64,000 nt of DNA from Chlorocebus sabaeus. Lineage: Eukaryota > Chordata > Mammalia > Primates > Cercopithecidae. The notes under the pieces were generated by a model. The model was not told the origin of the DNA, searched no databases, and worked only from the letters and a program-made list of their open reading frames with translations. Of the stretch, positions 12,207 to 24,665 are shown one piece after another. Location of the stretch: positions 45,986,526-46,050,525 of the forward strand of contig NC_132915.1 in assembly GCF_047675955.1 (NCBI RefSeq), given 5' to 3'. Positions within the stretch are counted from its first letter, which is position 1. Each line of letters starts with the position of its first letter. Position numbers and translations under genes: made by a program.

Positions 12207-12678
12207 GGAAGTGCCTTAGATATCACAGCAACTATCCCAAACTAGACCTGTAACTTCTTTATAAATTAAGGAAGTACCTTAGAAATCACAGCAACTTTCA
12301 GCCGGGCGCAGTGGCTCTCGCCTGTAATCCCAGCACTTTGGAAGTCCAAGATGGGTGGATCACCTGAGGTCAGGAGTTTGAGACCAGCCTAAAAAACATG
12401 GTGAAACCCCATCTCTACTAAAAATACAAAAAACTAGACAGGCATGGTGGTGCATGCCTGTAATCCCAGCTACTCCAGAGGCTGAGGCAGGAGAATTGCT
12501 GGAACCTGGGAGGCGGAGGTTGCAGTGAGCTGAGATCGCACCATTGCACTCCAGCCTGGGCAACAAGAGTGAACCTCTATCTCAAAAAAAAAAAAAAAAA
12601 AAAAAAAGAAAGAAAAAGAAAAAGAAAAAAAAGAAAGAAATCATAGCAAATTTCCTAAACTAGACCTGTAAATTCTTT
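12207..12678. repeat. 63-bp-period tandem duplication split by an Alu
   Basis: Copy 1 spans 12207-12260. Copy 2 starts at 12270, is interrupted after 12299 by the Alu at 12301-12636, and resumes through 12678. With the Alu and its target duplication removed, the two 54-bp units match at about 49 positions. Both contain aaactagacctgtaa followed by ttcttt. The unit may derive from an L2-like 3' end (ctagacctgtaaattctttgagg), which is tentative. It lies 9 bp downstream of the hairpin at 12082-12197. Confidence 0.85.
12301..12636 (+). mobile_element. Alu (AluS-like) inserted into a tandem duplicate
   Basis: Starts gccgggcgcagtggctct and ends gtgaacctctatctc, followed by a long A tail that has gained aaag/aaaag units to 12636. 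Target duplication of about 18 bp, gaaatcacagcaactttc (left) against gaaatcatagcaaatttc (right, 12637-12654). The insertion interrupts the second copy of the 63-bp duplication, so the duplication is the older event. Confidence 0.95.
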
Positions 12679-13922
12679 GAGGTTGAGCAGTTCTTACCAT
12701 CTTATTTTACCATTTGACACTATTTTATGCTACTAAGCATGAAAGTGTGTTTAATATTTGACTAGCATCATGAATTTACAGTCATGACTGATTTAGAGAT
12801 ATAAAAATGCATAATGCAAGTTAATTTTCTAATCAGAACAAAATTTATTTCCTCTGAAACCAAGCCCTGGAGCTTCACAGATCTAGGCACACTGGAGTTA
12901 GGATCATTACAAACATGATCCTTAGTAAGTAGGTATTTGATTTTTTAAATATTATAATGCTAAACAATCTGTAAACAAATACTCTCTACCTGTTGAACTT
13001 TTCCTAGTAAATCATCAGTAACTAACTGAAAAATCACATATTGCCATGATTAGTTTTTCAGTCATACTCACAATAAGGATTTCTAGGATTAAAAATATTA
13101 AAGAAACCATCTTTAAAATTGTATCTGGTAAATTATCACCATTTTTTTCCTTGTGCCATTTCAATGCATATATTTATCTATTAAAACACAGTAATTTTAA
13201 TAACTACTTCATTGACAACTCCTTTCAATGAGTTATTTCTTGTATAAAATTTGAATTCATATTTCAATAAACAGGAGATCACATGGGTTTTTTTAGAATT
13301 TTTTCCCATAAAATACTTTTTTTTTCTATGAAGAGCTACCTTCTAACATACTTTCCTCCAGAGCTATAGTTTGCCAGAGGGCATCTCTATCTATCTGATT
13401 TTGGTCTCATCTTCAATTCTCTGTTTTCTTCACTCTGGTAACATTGGCATTCCCTTGATCTCTGCCATGTCCGCTGCAAATGTTCTCTCCTATAACTCTA
13501 TATAGAAATTTTATTTGGTTTTTCTCAACATTATGAATCCTCCAATAAAGCAGGTAGGTGGCATTAAAGCTATTTAACATGCTTCATTAAAAGAGAGAAA
13601 CAACAGCTTAAAAACACATGCACAGAAAGGTTACTGACCAATACTATCAATTATCTAAATGCTACAATGCAACTGACAACACAGTAAATAACATCTAAGC
13701 TATCTTGGCAATTAAGTGAAAACATCTTTCAAGAAACCATAGGTCAGCTTTCATTACTGAGACTCATTGGGTGATTCTGGAGCTAAAATCTCAACACACA
13801 TCCAGCAGATCTGTTTTCCTGGTTTAAACATGGTGTCTAAACAGCAAATGTATCTGTTTTGCCGCCCATCTGAAATGTAACCTACGCTAATCTATACAAA
13901 GCCAGATGCACACACATTTTGA
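12679..13922. other. Unique non-coding sequence
   Basis: AT-rich unique sequence; no repeat family, exon or RNA gene was recognised. The first 80 bp may continue an L2-like fragment. Confidence 0.4.
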
Positions 13923-13932
13923 AGCAATATAT

Positions 13933-13936
<4 letters not shown>

Positions 13937-13963
<27 letters not shown>

Positions 13964-14245
13964 GAGGCGGAGTTTCGCTCTGTCGCCCAGGCTGGAGTGC
14001 AGTGGCCGGATCTCAGCTCACTGCAAGCTCCGCCTCCCGGGTTCACGCCATTCTCCTGCCTCAGCCTCCCGAGTAGCTGGGACTACAGGCGCCCGCCACC
14101 TCGCCCGGCTAGATTTTTGTATTTTTTAGTAGAGACGGGGTTTCACCGGGTTAGCCAGGATGGTCTTGATCTCCTGACCTCGTGATCCGCCCGTCTCGGC
14201 CTCCCAAAGTGCTGGGATTACAGGCTTGAGCCACCGCGCCCGGCC
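13937..14245 (-). mobile_element. AluY, Old World monkey type, antisense
   Basis: Little-diverged Alu with a long T tract, ending ccaccgcgcccggcc. In sense orientation the right arm reads gccgggcgaggtggcgggcg and gagatccggccactg, bases I associate with cercopithecoid AluY lineages. Perfect 14-bp target duplication agcaatatattctt at 13923-13936 and 14246-14259. Many intact CpG sites support a young age. Confidence 0.95.
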
Positions 14246-14259
14246 AGCAATATATTCTT

Positions 14260-15204
14260 AACAAATTTTTCATGTTTTGAGGAAGTGCTAATTCACTTAA
14301 ATGTAATTAGCATTATTCAACCTGAACATTTTACTTGCCTGATATATTTTGATTTTTTTCTGCTTGAGTCTACAGTTTAAAAATTCACATATAAATTCAA
14401 ATATTTATGAACTCTATGAACTAGTACTAGAGTGATACCACACTCTGAAAAAATGTAAAACCAATAAAGAACACTGTAGGCTTCCTATTTCCACTAAAAA
14501 CCTAAATACTAATTTCAGAAAAGCACACATCACTCACACACACACACACACATGCACACACACACACAGATGTTACAAAAGCACTGTCACTAGAATACAT
14601 GCTTTGGTTGTTTATCCAAATGGTAATGAGATGCGATGATCTACCTTCTTTAGCCACGTCCTCTTTTGTAATAATAGCATCTATTTATTTAACAGCTAAC
14701 CAACATTTAGAGTGCTGTCTATGTTTACTCAAGGAGTTTTTCCTTTTGCGAATCTAACCGGCCTATACAAGAATAAAATCCACAATCAAGCTCTTGTTGG
14801 TTCCACGCTCTCCTCAACTGAGATTAGGTAGTAAAAACAACTAAAGTATAGTTACTGACAAGATAATCAACGTTGTAGTTAATTGAAAATTAACAGTGGG
14901 ACTCTCTACTTACTGCCAAATGTAGTAATTTGAGGTGGTCATCCTCAACAGACCAAGAAAGTAGATTTCCAATTATCAGAAAGTGAGGATTATCTGAGCA
15001 AATAATACTTTCAAATTCTTACTGACATAATTACATTAAATGAGATAGTCTTTTGACAGCATTTTGTTTTCCCTCTAGCATAAATTATTTAGATATAATC
15101 AAACAAGAAATGTTTTGAAACCAAGACATTTACCACATTCGTAATATGAAAGTTAAGAAAGGTATAGTTCAAGTTCATACAGAGAAAACAATATAGCATA
15201 TGTT
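14260..15204. other. Unique sequence with a CA microsatellite
   Basis: Contains a (CA)n run with one tg interruption at about 14535-14569. The remainder is unique AT-rich sequence with no recognised gene or repeat. Confidence 0.5.
14535..14569. repeat. (CA)n microsatellite
   Basis: Two CA runs separated by catgca. Likely length-polymorphic. Confidence 0.9.
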
Positions 15205-15305
15205 TTGAGGACCTACTATGTATGGGGCACTATGCTAGATACCAGGATATACAAAGATCAACACAACTTTATTCTTGCCCTCAAGGAGAGCATCTTCTAG
15301 GTGGG
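15205..15305 (-). mobile_element. L2 3'-end fragment, antisense
   Basis: gaggacctactatgtatggg, gcactatgctagatacc and cttgccctcaaggagagc are the reverse complement of the L2 3' end (ccttgagggcagg... cctagcacagtgcc). Confidence 0.6.
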
Positions 15306-15454
15306 CTTGCCTATTCTCCACTCTATTTGCACCCCAAAACACTATTCAAGAACTCAACTAAAACTCCATCCCCCTTTTAAATTCTTCCGTGGTTTTCCTG
15401 TTCTCTGTGATTCCATGGCACAAAGACTGCCATTTATCACATGAAGCAATTATT

Positions 15455-15560
15455 AGGTACGTTCCTACTAAGTGCCAGGCACAATGGTAAGTGCTGAGAC
15501 CTGATAGATAAACAGGACCAAACCTGTCCTTCGGGAACATCACATTTAGCAAAGCTCCCA
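15455..15560 (-). mobile_element. Second L2 3'-end fragment, antisense
   Basis: tcctactaagtgccaggcac, aatggtaagtgctgag and cctgtccttcgggaacatc again match the antisense L2 terminus. It is the second such fragment within 250 bp. Confidence 0.55.
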
Positions 15561-15609
15561 TGGAAACACCAGCTTATTGTTATGCACCTTGTTTTTCTTC
15601 CAAAGAAAG

Positions 15610-15706
15610 GAGACCTCACTGTGTTGCCCAGGCTCATCTGGAAGAGATCCTCCTGCCTCAGCCTCCTGAGTAGCTGAGACTGTAGTCACAAGCCACTGCG
15701 CCTAGC
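15610..15706 (-). mobile_element. Fossil Alu monomer / Alu fragment
   Basis: Contains tgttgcccaggctcatctgg, gatcctcctgcctcagcctc, ctgagtagctgagac and agccactgcgcctagc. Only one arm is present and it is strongly diverged, which suits a free left Alu monomer or an old truncated AluJ. Confidence 0.7.
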
Positions 15707-15714
15707 TTCTTCTT

Positions 15715-15905
15715 ACACATCTTTACACTGCCAGCCCCTGGCACACCGTGGGAGCTCGATGTGTTAATTAAGTATCCAATGAAAAGACCTTTAGATGAGA
15801 AATCAGAAGACCATGTGTGACCACAGTGTGCCATTGTGACACTCTGGGCCTCACTTTTTCCACCAAACAATGCAGTCACTGTCATTCTCCGATGTGATCT
15901 CAGGG
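15715..15905 (+). mobile_element. L2-end and MIR-like relics
   Basis: ccagcccctggcacaccgtg with gatgtgttaattaagtatcc resembles an L2 terminus. From about 15790, gaccatgtgtgaccac and ctctgggcctcactttttcc resemble a sense MIR core. Both are weak. Confidence 0.4.
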
Positions 15906-15910
15906 TATAC

Positions 15911-17784
15911 CACACGAGTGAATATTCTGATTTCAAGTGAGAGTTGTAAACATACTTAACAACGTCAGGATGTACTTTAAACAATTTTAAACCCCTCTAA
16001 GCTATGATCAGTTCAATGACTAGGCCTACGCTAAAATACCATCCTGAAACATTATTGTAGCCATTATTGTGGAATTTACTTTCTGATTTTGATATATTGA
16101 GTTCTTTTCTTGTCTCCCCTTATCCACAGATGTATAATGTGGGTCTGCTGTATTCTTTCAAAGGAAGAATTGGCAGGGTGGCTGCTGTTACTTAGGGTAA
16201 GTGTGTAATCTCTTTGACTTTCTCTTGTTGGGCAAACTGCCCAGTGAATATCAATTTTTTTAGAGCTACAAATATGGTTTTAATAGATTCACAGATTTTA
16301 AATTATTATAATTCAGAGCACGTCTCTCCCAGGGTGAGCAAATAATTCACAACAATCCATGAGATGCAAAGGAGATGACAATGGATCAATCTCTATGTGA
16401 GTAAGTTGACGCAGTGCTTTACTGTTCCTTCTTTCTCTACAGACCCCACCCCCCAAGACACACGATTTTCATATGAAAAAAATTGCTTTGGTGTATGAAA
16501 GTTTGAATTAGTCATAATACCCACTTTGGGGACAGAGGAAGACTTACTGTAAATCAGCCACTCAGAAACCACATTTGACATATTTTGGTTATAATGTAAC
16601 TATAAGTTGCATAATATTGTACATATTGATTGGAGCCCGAGAATATAATGGAAAGCAATTGCCATATATTGAAAGTGACTAACCACAAGATAGAAAATTG
16701 TTCCTGAAGAGCCTACTAAGGGAGTAATTTTCCTTAGAATCTAAAACTCCTTATCCTCTAGATCTCATATTCTATCACACCCCTAGGTTACATTTTGCCC
16801 TAAAGGTGCTAAGGTATGTTAACCTCAAATAATCCAACTATCCAACTCCCTCAGATCAAGATAAAGGTTTAGCAGAGTAAACTAAAATTTTCCTTTATTG
16901 AAACAGTACTGGCTATTCTGAATTGGAGCAAAAGAGCAAATCAGATGCACATCTCACTAGACAGCAACTCCCAATTGATTGAGAGTATTATAACAGTTAC
17001 AAATTCTTAGTAGAATCAGCCCCTCTGTTGTTTCTCTGTCCTGGTCTTTTACCTTTAAAATATAATAATTTATTGAGGGAATTAAAGTATGTGAGATACT
17101 ATGTCATGCATTTGCAAGATGTTCCTTCCATGTACCTGTACAAATAGAGAACTTCTTCTTCTCTACCTGCTTAAATTACCATTTCTATAAGCAGTACACA
17201 TTTCTTTAAACAGAAACAAAAAGAAAGAAAAGAAATCAGATACCACAAAAAAAGAAATCAAGATCAGCTCATCCACTTATAAGAAGCAAAACGTGTTAGA
17301 AACTTTAACTGCAGCTTAGAGTGGATGGTAGGAAACTTTGATGTGGTTTCATCTCCTCTGCGTGATCCATGATAATAGCTAACCTTATAATTTGTGGACC
17401 ATGACTCCAATAAAAACATGTAACTACAATTTAAAAACATATAATAATTGTGTAATTCAACTGCTTTTGTTAGAAGTTGGTTTCTGAAACAGATTATTCT
17501 ATCAAATAAGTACTGAAAGCATGCATAATGTTTCGATCCCACTGGGTACTACTTTTACTTTTTCCTTACACTCTTCTCTAAATCTTCACTAATCTATCAT
17601 ATGCCATGGTTTGATAGAAGTATTAACTATACCTATTGGGGTTCCTAGGACCATTGGAAACTCCCAGTAAAGATTTGGGTCTACTTTTGAACATCTGAAA
17701 AGAGACAAATTACCTTGTGGCAGAATTTTGCTAAATAACTCAATTTAGAATATATATAGTATATAAATATAAGTAAAATATATT
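15911..17784. other. Unique non-coding sequence
   Basis: AT-rich unique sequence. No repeat family, exon or RNA gene was recognised; reading frames are short. Confidence 0.4.
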
Positions 17785-17931
17785 AGAGACAAGGTCTCGC
17801 TCTGTCGCCCAGGCTGGAATGCAGAGTGCAATCATAGTTCACTGTTACCTTGAACTTCTGGGCTCAAGTCATCTTCCCACCTCTGCCTCCCAAAGTGCTG
17901 GGATTACCAGCATGAGCCATTGTATCCAGCC
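17785..17931 (-). mobile_element. Alu monomer (FRAM/FLAM-like) or collapsed AluJ
   Basis: Reads gagacaaggtctcgctctgt, cgcccaggctggaatgcag, cttctgggctcaagtcatc and ctcccaaagtgctgggatta, ending tgtatccagcc. The middle A-rich linker and second arm are absent. It is either an early free monomer or an internally deleted AluJ. Confidence 0.8.
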
Positions 17932-20900
17932 AATTTAAGAAGAATGTTAAGAGTGGCTGAATAGCTGACAACTTTGTCCCACTCCAAAATCAAGGACATA
18001 GGATATAAATGTTTTATGCTTTAGTGTGGATAAAGCAGTAGACTTGTGTCAATAAAAGGGAAATGCACTGCCTATTCTAGATCATTCTGGTCCTAATGGT
18101 GAACAACCAAATGTTCCAAGAGGTAAGACAAAATTATTGAAGGAAATGCAAACAATCCCTTCAAATAACAAAATGATGGTAAAGGTATACCTGAACTCAC
18201 CTGAGAAGTACACTACAACAAATGCAAGAAAAGAGAAATTCAGAACATCAAATACTCCAGAGCTCTCTATGCTTTTAGAGCAAAACCAAAAACCATGTAT
18301 GGGTTCCTTGGACTACTTAAAAATCCTCTCTGTCACGTCTCTTGTTCTAGCCGTCTCTTGTTCTAGCCGCATGAACCAACTTCCCCCGTTGATGGCTAAT
18401 TAGCACCTTCCCCTGAGCTTGCCCCACCTGAGTCATGCGTCCTGACAACTTGAAGATGCACATGCACAAGCCAAAAGTGTGGGAAGTTCATGCTCAGACG
18501 GCCACACGGATCAATGGAAATGAGAGCCAATGGGGCACTGATCATCTCAGTAATTCATCTTTGTGTTGGTTTTCCCTGGTCCTTCATTTCTACTCTAGGA
18601 TCCTCCCTAAACAAAATGCCTTCATGCAAGTCACTGTCTCAACTGTTTGCAGAAGAGCCCACATTATATCAGCTCCTCCTAAAAGACATCCTAAAATGTA
18701 TGGATAAAATAATATGTGATTGTATCAAAATGAAGGAAAAGGTGAAGCACTGAAATAACAGCAAAAAGGAAAGGATAAGTGAAAAACGAAAAGAACTAGG
18801 TAAGTGCAGAAAGGCTGGAGAACACATCTAGCCTTTCACACCCAAAAGAACAGGCAGCCCACGGAAAAGCCAAACTCAGGAGAGAATCTCTGTACAGTGC
18901 CTTTATCCCAAATCAGCCTTTACCTTTACCACCAGGGGTTCTGTTTGACAGAAAATTAGACTATATCAGCTCTGGTCCTATGTATTACTTCCAAAATAGA
19001 AACTGGACATGGAGCTCATACTGTTTACTCAGCTCATTGAAGCCTGCCTCCCATTAGATTTGAGAAGCAGGCTCTGGTCGGCAAGTAAAGGAGAACAGTT
19101 GGCCCACCGTTAGTCACATCTTCAACCCAGAAGGCATCTTGTTTCACCATATGCCTGAGCTCCAGTCAGCAGATCCCAGTTTTAATACTGGTTTGACAAG
19201 TACTGTTCTGAAAGGCTTACAGAAAACAGACCCAAACTCCATCAAATATATCTACATAGCTCAACAATGACTGAAAATACAAGTTGCATAATCTAGAACG
19301 GAGCCAAGTGTAACAGTGAAAATATATCTGTGTACATACATTGTGAGGTTGTCTTACGCCACAGTTTCTCTCATTAAGCAAACTCTGAACAAATCATTCA
19401 TGGGTGATTGGTCACAAATCTTTTAGTGGTTACTGATTCACAAAACCACAGAAATAATACATACTCTGCTAACAGCCAGGGGTGTTGCTATGGCATCATA
19501 GATAATCACAGGTGAAACAGGGAGATCTGGGGCACTCCTATGAAGATGAGACAAAAGATCTTTAAAATAATACATCCAAATATCTGACATGTCACATTGA
19601 AAACGTTTAACATCAACTATAGACCAATCCAGAGCAAAAAATCCTAACTGTTCAGGACAAAATGAAATCACAATTACAATTTTATCATATCACACTCCTA
19701 ATTACCCTATGCCTAATCCTAAAAGAACATTATTCTAAATCTATTCTCTTTATGAGATTAAGTAGGAACAACAAACTTCAGCCATCAGGCTCCATTCATA
19801 AAAGGTTTTACAAGAGAGATTACATGTGACATTTTCTTTCCTACAATTTATTAGTTACGTTATTGGACACTGTCGCCAAATTCTGTTAAATAAGAGAACA
19901 TCATGGAGTAGTGAATCTATCTAAGAGCAAGGTGAATAAAATCTACATCTTTTACTTTCCAAAAACAAAGTTCTCATTTGGGGACATAAAGAAACCAGCT
20001 TCACAGAGTCAAAGGAATACAGACAGGGAAAGAAAGCAGGGTAAACAACATTAACCAAAAGTTCTGAATTAAACAGTAAATAATGACACTGACAATTTTC
20101 CTACGAGCTGGAATCCCTGTTTAGATTTTTGGGGGTTTTTAATTTTGTTTTATTTTAGTGTATCTGTTTTCTGCTCTTTAGGTGACGGGAGTGCATTCTC
20201 ATATAAAAGATAACGAATGATGCTTGCATGTATTATACATAGACTTATATGACTAATAATTATAAACAAAATTCCTTCGCATATCAAAGGGGGAAAACCT
20301 TTGTTTATTCAAGAAATTCCTAATGGCTTCATTTATAAGTAAAACTTTCTATTTGAGACCCAGTAGCATAGCACAATATAGCTGGAGGACAGCAGATAGC
20401 TCTTATGATGAACTTTGCACAGTTTTGAGGAAATAACATCTGAAAGCAGTTCATTCTTCCGGAGTGAGTAGATGAATGGTTCAGAAAGAATAAAAATCCC
20501 AGGGAACATTCTGAGATTTAAAAAAAAAAAAAAAAAAAACCCACAACTGAGAGGTGGAGGCATTCTTGCTAATTAAAATTTCCAGTTCTTATGGTCTTCT
20601 ATATACACAAGTCCCAGTCAAGAAAGATCTGCAGGATCAGGCCTGTACTGAGCAAAAGTATACCTTCATCACATCACATTAATTGTATTATTACTTCATA
20701 AGGCTAACCAGCCAGGTTTATACAGAAGAGATTAAATAACAAGATAATCTTATAAACAATGCTCATTTCATCAGTGTACCAAATAAGTCTGATTTATATC
20801 TTTGACTGTTCTAATTAATTTCTGCATCCACATGCTTTAATTTACACAGCCAGACACCTACACTGCAGTACGGACAGCCATTTTTTTAATGTGTTGAACT

Positions 20901-22331
20901 TTGAGATGGGTTCATGTTTAGTCTCCCCAATGTTGCTGTTTTAGTTCCCCTACACTTAAAAAATGAAGTGACTGTTGTAATACCTTGCACTAAAATTAAA
21001 GCATGCAGAAAGAAAATATTTTATCAAACTTAATACCTATCTCTCTTGCCAACATTTTACATTTAATTTTAGTTGGTATAGCTTTACTCAAACGTACAAC
21101 TCGAACTGTTCATTCCAAAGTTCTGAACCTCCCTTTTCGGACTAATATTCCACTCAAAGCCTTTTAGATATATAAGTTAATCTCATTACAGCATCAATTT
21201 TATATCCTCATCTTTGTTTTAATGTAGTTCCCAGAGGCTTAGGGGACAGCTAATTTTTAAAAAATATGATTTCTAATCACGGTGAGGGTCTGGATAACAT
21301 TTTTAAACTGTCCTCTAGAATGCTGGTTTACAACACCAAGTACTACCATTGAATAGTTAGAAATAAAGAAATTCCAGAGATGGAGGAAAATTAATCTCAT
21401 CCCAATTTCCTAGCCAGAAAGACAAAAATATCTCTGAATCCAGACCCACTTATAATACACCATCAGTGACATCACATTAATGCCAGCACTCTTTTAAAAT
21501 CCCTAAAAAAAATAACCACCTAAAGGAGTATCCTGGTGTCATGATTATTTTAGTTTAGTCATTATACAACTCTCATGGAGAGTCTCAAGTGTAGGGATGA
21601 AGATGTGTGTTTACTTATTTAATCAGGCAAGCAAAAAGTATTTTACTTGTCTTTGATATCAAAATTTTATTTCTGGATCTAATCAATGTTTACTTGTAGG
21701 ACTTTAATACAATAACAGATGTCAGTTATATTATCTGTTTTTGATTATAAACTCCTAGAGGGCAAAGACCCTATCTATTTAGCTCACTTCTTTTAAGATG
21801 CAAACACAGTACCATACCCAAAAAGGCACTTAAATATGGTTTATATAACATTGATTTCAAGGGGAGTTGGTCTGTGTATATGCTCCTTGAAGCTCTCCAC
21901 TGGCACTCGATGAACATTAAAGATTTACACTTTTATGTTCTTGGGCAATTCCATTATTCAGTTGTCTATAATGGCAGTTTTGAAACAGATTATTAGATGG
22001 GAATATTTCTGATACTTAAAAGTGTAAGAATCAGCATTTGAACAACACCTAAATTCTAAACTACCTGACACTAGAAAAGTAGAAGGGAAAAAATAAAAGC
22101 AAGACCACAATATTCCATTTCTTAGCATCAAGTTAGCACATTTCACACACGGTGCAGGAAGATCTGCTATTTTCATAGTGAAACCTGCCAAGACAACTAC
22201 TACAGTGCCTAAAAATGTGGCCTCCTCGCATGTTTCTTCACCTTTTCCCCACCTTTACTGAGGTCTAACTGATACTTACAGCCTTCATTTATGTCCCCTT
22301 GGATTATACAAAACAAGGACTAAAGAGTTAA
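17932..22331. other. Unique non-coding sequence (4.4 kb)
   Basis: Mostly unique. Notable items: a perfect 16-bp tandem duplication gtctcttgttctagcc (18337-18352 and 18353-18368), an A20 run at about 20520-20539 preceded by aataaa at 20489-20494, and an L2 fragment listed separately. No exon is supported. Confidence 0.4.
21738..21852 (+). mobile_element. L2 3'-end fragment
   Basis: ttataaactcctagagggca, aagaccctatctatttagct, acacagtaccatacc and ggcacttaaatatgg parallel the L2 3' terminus. Diverged. Confidence 0.6.
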
Positions 22332-22645
22332 TTTTTTTATTTTTTTATTTTTTTAAGTCTCACTGTGTCACCCAGGCTGGAGTTCAGTGGTGTGGTACTG
22401 TGATATCGACTCACCACAACCTCTGCCTCTGGTCTCAAGTGATCCTCCCGCCTCAGCCTTCAGAATAGCTGCGACTACAAGCACATGTCACCACACCCAG
22501 TTAATTTTTGTATTTTTATTTTTAGTAGAACCAGCCTTTTGCCATGTTGCCCACGCTGCTCTTGAACTCCTGGGCTCAAGTGATCTGCCCACCCTGCCAC
22601 CTTCCAAAATGTGGGGATTCAAGGCATGAGCCACTATGCCTGGCC
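22332..22645 (-). mobile_element. AluJ-like, antisense
   Basis: Diverged full-length Alu: tctcactgtgtcacccaggc, ggtctcaagtgatcctcccg, ttaatttttgtatttttatt and ending gccactatgcctggcc. Probable short target duplication taattttt on both sides. It faces the plus-strand Alu at 22866 across about 220 bp, forming an inverted pair. Confidence 0.9.
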
Positions 22646-22744
22646 TAATTTTTGATGAAAAGAAAAAATTCAGAATACTGTTATATAATACTTGTTAAAC
22701 TCTAAAGGAATAAAACCTAGTAAATAGTATCTTAAAGACTGACA

Positions 22745-22855
22745 CATTAGCAATGAAGAGTGTGTTACTAACTACGTGATTTTAGTTAAGTCTTAAAAGT
22801 TCTCTGCCTCAGTTTCCAAATCTGTAAAGATACTAGGTTACATAACTGAAGTAAT
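22745..22855 (+). mobile_element. MIR fragment
   Basis: gtgtgttactaactacgtga, cctcagtttccaaatctgta and aagatactaggttacataac follow the sense MIR core. An Alu (22866) lies directly after it. Confidence 0.65.
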
Positions 22856-22865
22856 TTCCAGCTTT

Positions 22866-23160
22866 GGCCGGGCTGTAATCCCAGCACTTAGGGAAGCTGA
22901 GACAGGTCAATCACTTGAGGTCAGGAGTTTGAGACCAGTCTGGCCAACGTGGTGAATCTCAGTTATCCATGTGAAATTTTGTATTTTAAAATACAAAAAT
23001 TAGCTGGGTGTGGTAGCACGCACCTGTAATCCCAGCTACTTACTTAGGAGGCTGAGGCAGGAGAATCACTTGAACCCGGGAGGCAGAGGTTGCAGTGAGC
23101 TGAGATTGCGCCACTGCGCTCCAGCCTGGGCGACAAAGCGAGACTCTGTCTCAATCAATC
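22866..23160 (+). mobile_element. Alu with two internal rearrangements
   Basis: Starts ggccggg, then jumps to ctgtaatcccagcac, a deletion of about 14 nt in the left arm. At 22953-22990 the usual gaaaccccgtctctact linker is replaced by unrelated bases ending in a perfect 22-bp palindrome (22977-22998) made of the Alu motif aaaatacaaaa and its reverse complement. The right arm is intact to ctgtctc, with an (aatc)n tail. Target duplication aatt(t)ccagcttt flanks it. Confidence 0.9.
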
Positions 23161-24365
23161 AATTCCAGCTTTTAATTTCAAAAACATATGAAAAAATACT
23201 GATCCTAAAGAATTGAAAACACATCTTGAGCTTCCATTATCTACTCAAACAAAAGAATTTTTCTTTTTCTTTTGTGTACATGTAGGGGGGAATGTGTGCT
23301 CTTAAATTACTAATTATGACTAACTCCAACAAAATATTTGAACAGAATATCACTAGTTATTCTTATAAACATATAAAAATAAGGATATATACATATATAT
23401 ATGACATGTGTGTATGTACATACCAAATCCATGCATAGTCACACACCCAAATACAAATGCATAATTCTATTTAAGCCAAGAATTAAAATATTTTGTTTTT
23501 CTCTATTGTTTCCTTCTTCTATGAAGCTGCTATGGCTTAGGAACATACATAAACATAAGTATCTTATTTAATACTTCTTACATTAGTACTGGCAGTTGCC
23601 AACATGAACAACTTATGTTAAGTCGGTTGTCCAAAATCTCTCACAGAAATATTGGTATTGAGAAAGAATGTAGAAATGTAGTTAAGTTCTCAGGCCATTC
23701 GACCAAAGTTTACTTAATCCACAATGTATGTGAAATACAGAACCTGAGACACAGGAACTCACAAATTTAATGCTGCCTAACTAGATGCTAAGTTAACAGC
23801 AGCAGCAGAATAAAGTCTCGAAAATATGTAGGGGCATCCAGTTCACACCACACCGAAGTAAGAACAAGGGAGGAGAAAAAAAAAGTAAGTTCATGAAACT
23901 GTTTTTTTCCCTGTAAATATTTACTAACACACTTCTGAAAGAAAGCACAAGTCATTGTTGAATACATCATCATTTTCTTATTTGTTTGAGAAACAAATGT
24001 ATTACAGAATGCGAATTAAGAAAGATAGAAAGAAAAACATAGTTATCTTGTTAAAAAATGTTCTGTGTTCACTTTAGATTCTTTATTCTAGGGAAAAATT
24101 ATAAAAATGTTTTTAGGTGAAAAATATTTAATTTTTCAAGATATGTGAAAATTTCAGAAAAAATTATAATTTTTATCTGCTTGGCCACCAGAAGCTAGTA
24201 AAAGTAATTTACACAGTAACAACAATGTATTCACTACTAGCCGAAAGCTAATACACAGGCACAATCTCCTTCAGTCTGTCCAACAGTGCCAAGAGATAGG
24301 CTGAAGAACTCATCTTTCTATAATATCCATCAACTAAAATAAAATTTAAAGATAAAAACACACAT
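23161..24365. other. Unique non-coding sequence
   Basis: AT-rich; includes a degenerate TA/TG run at about 23385-23420. No gene or repeat family was recognised. Confidence 0.4.
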
Positions 24366-24650
24366 GGCCAGGCACGTTGGCTCACACCTATAATCCCAGC
24401 ACTTTGGGTGGCTGAGGCTGGCGGATTACTTGAGATCAAGAGTTCGAGACCAGCCCAGCCAACATTGTGAAACCCCGTCTCTACTAAAAATACAAAAATT
24501 AACTGGGCATGGTGGTACATGCCCATAGTCCCAGCTACTCGGGAGGCTGAGGCAGGAGAATCGCTCGAACCTGGGAGGTAGAGGTTGCAGTGAGCCAAGA
24601 TCGTGCCACTGCCCTCCAGCCTGGGCGACAAAGCTAGACTTTGTCTCAAA
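24366..24650 (+). mobile_element. Alu (AluS-like)
   Basis: Starts ggccaggcacgttggctcac, central taaaaatacaaaaattaac, right arm ending ctagactttgtctcaaa. The expected poly(A) tail is missing and a CA microsatellite takes its place. Translating the antisense strand gives a 152-residue chance frame that has no gene value. Confidence 0.95.
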
Positions 24651-24665
24651 CACAGACACACACAG

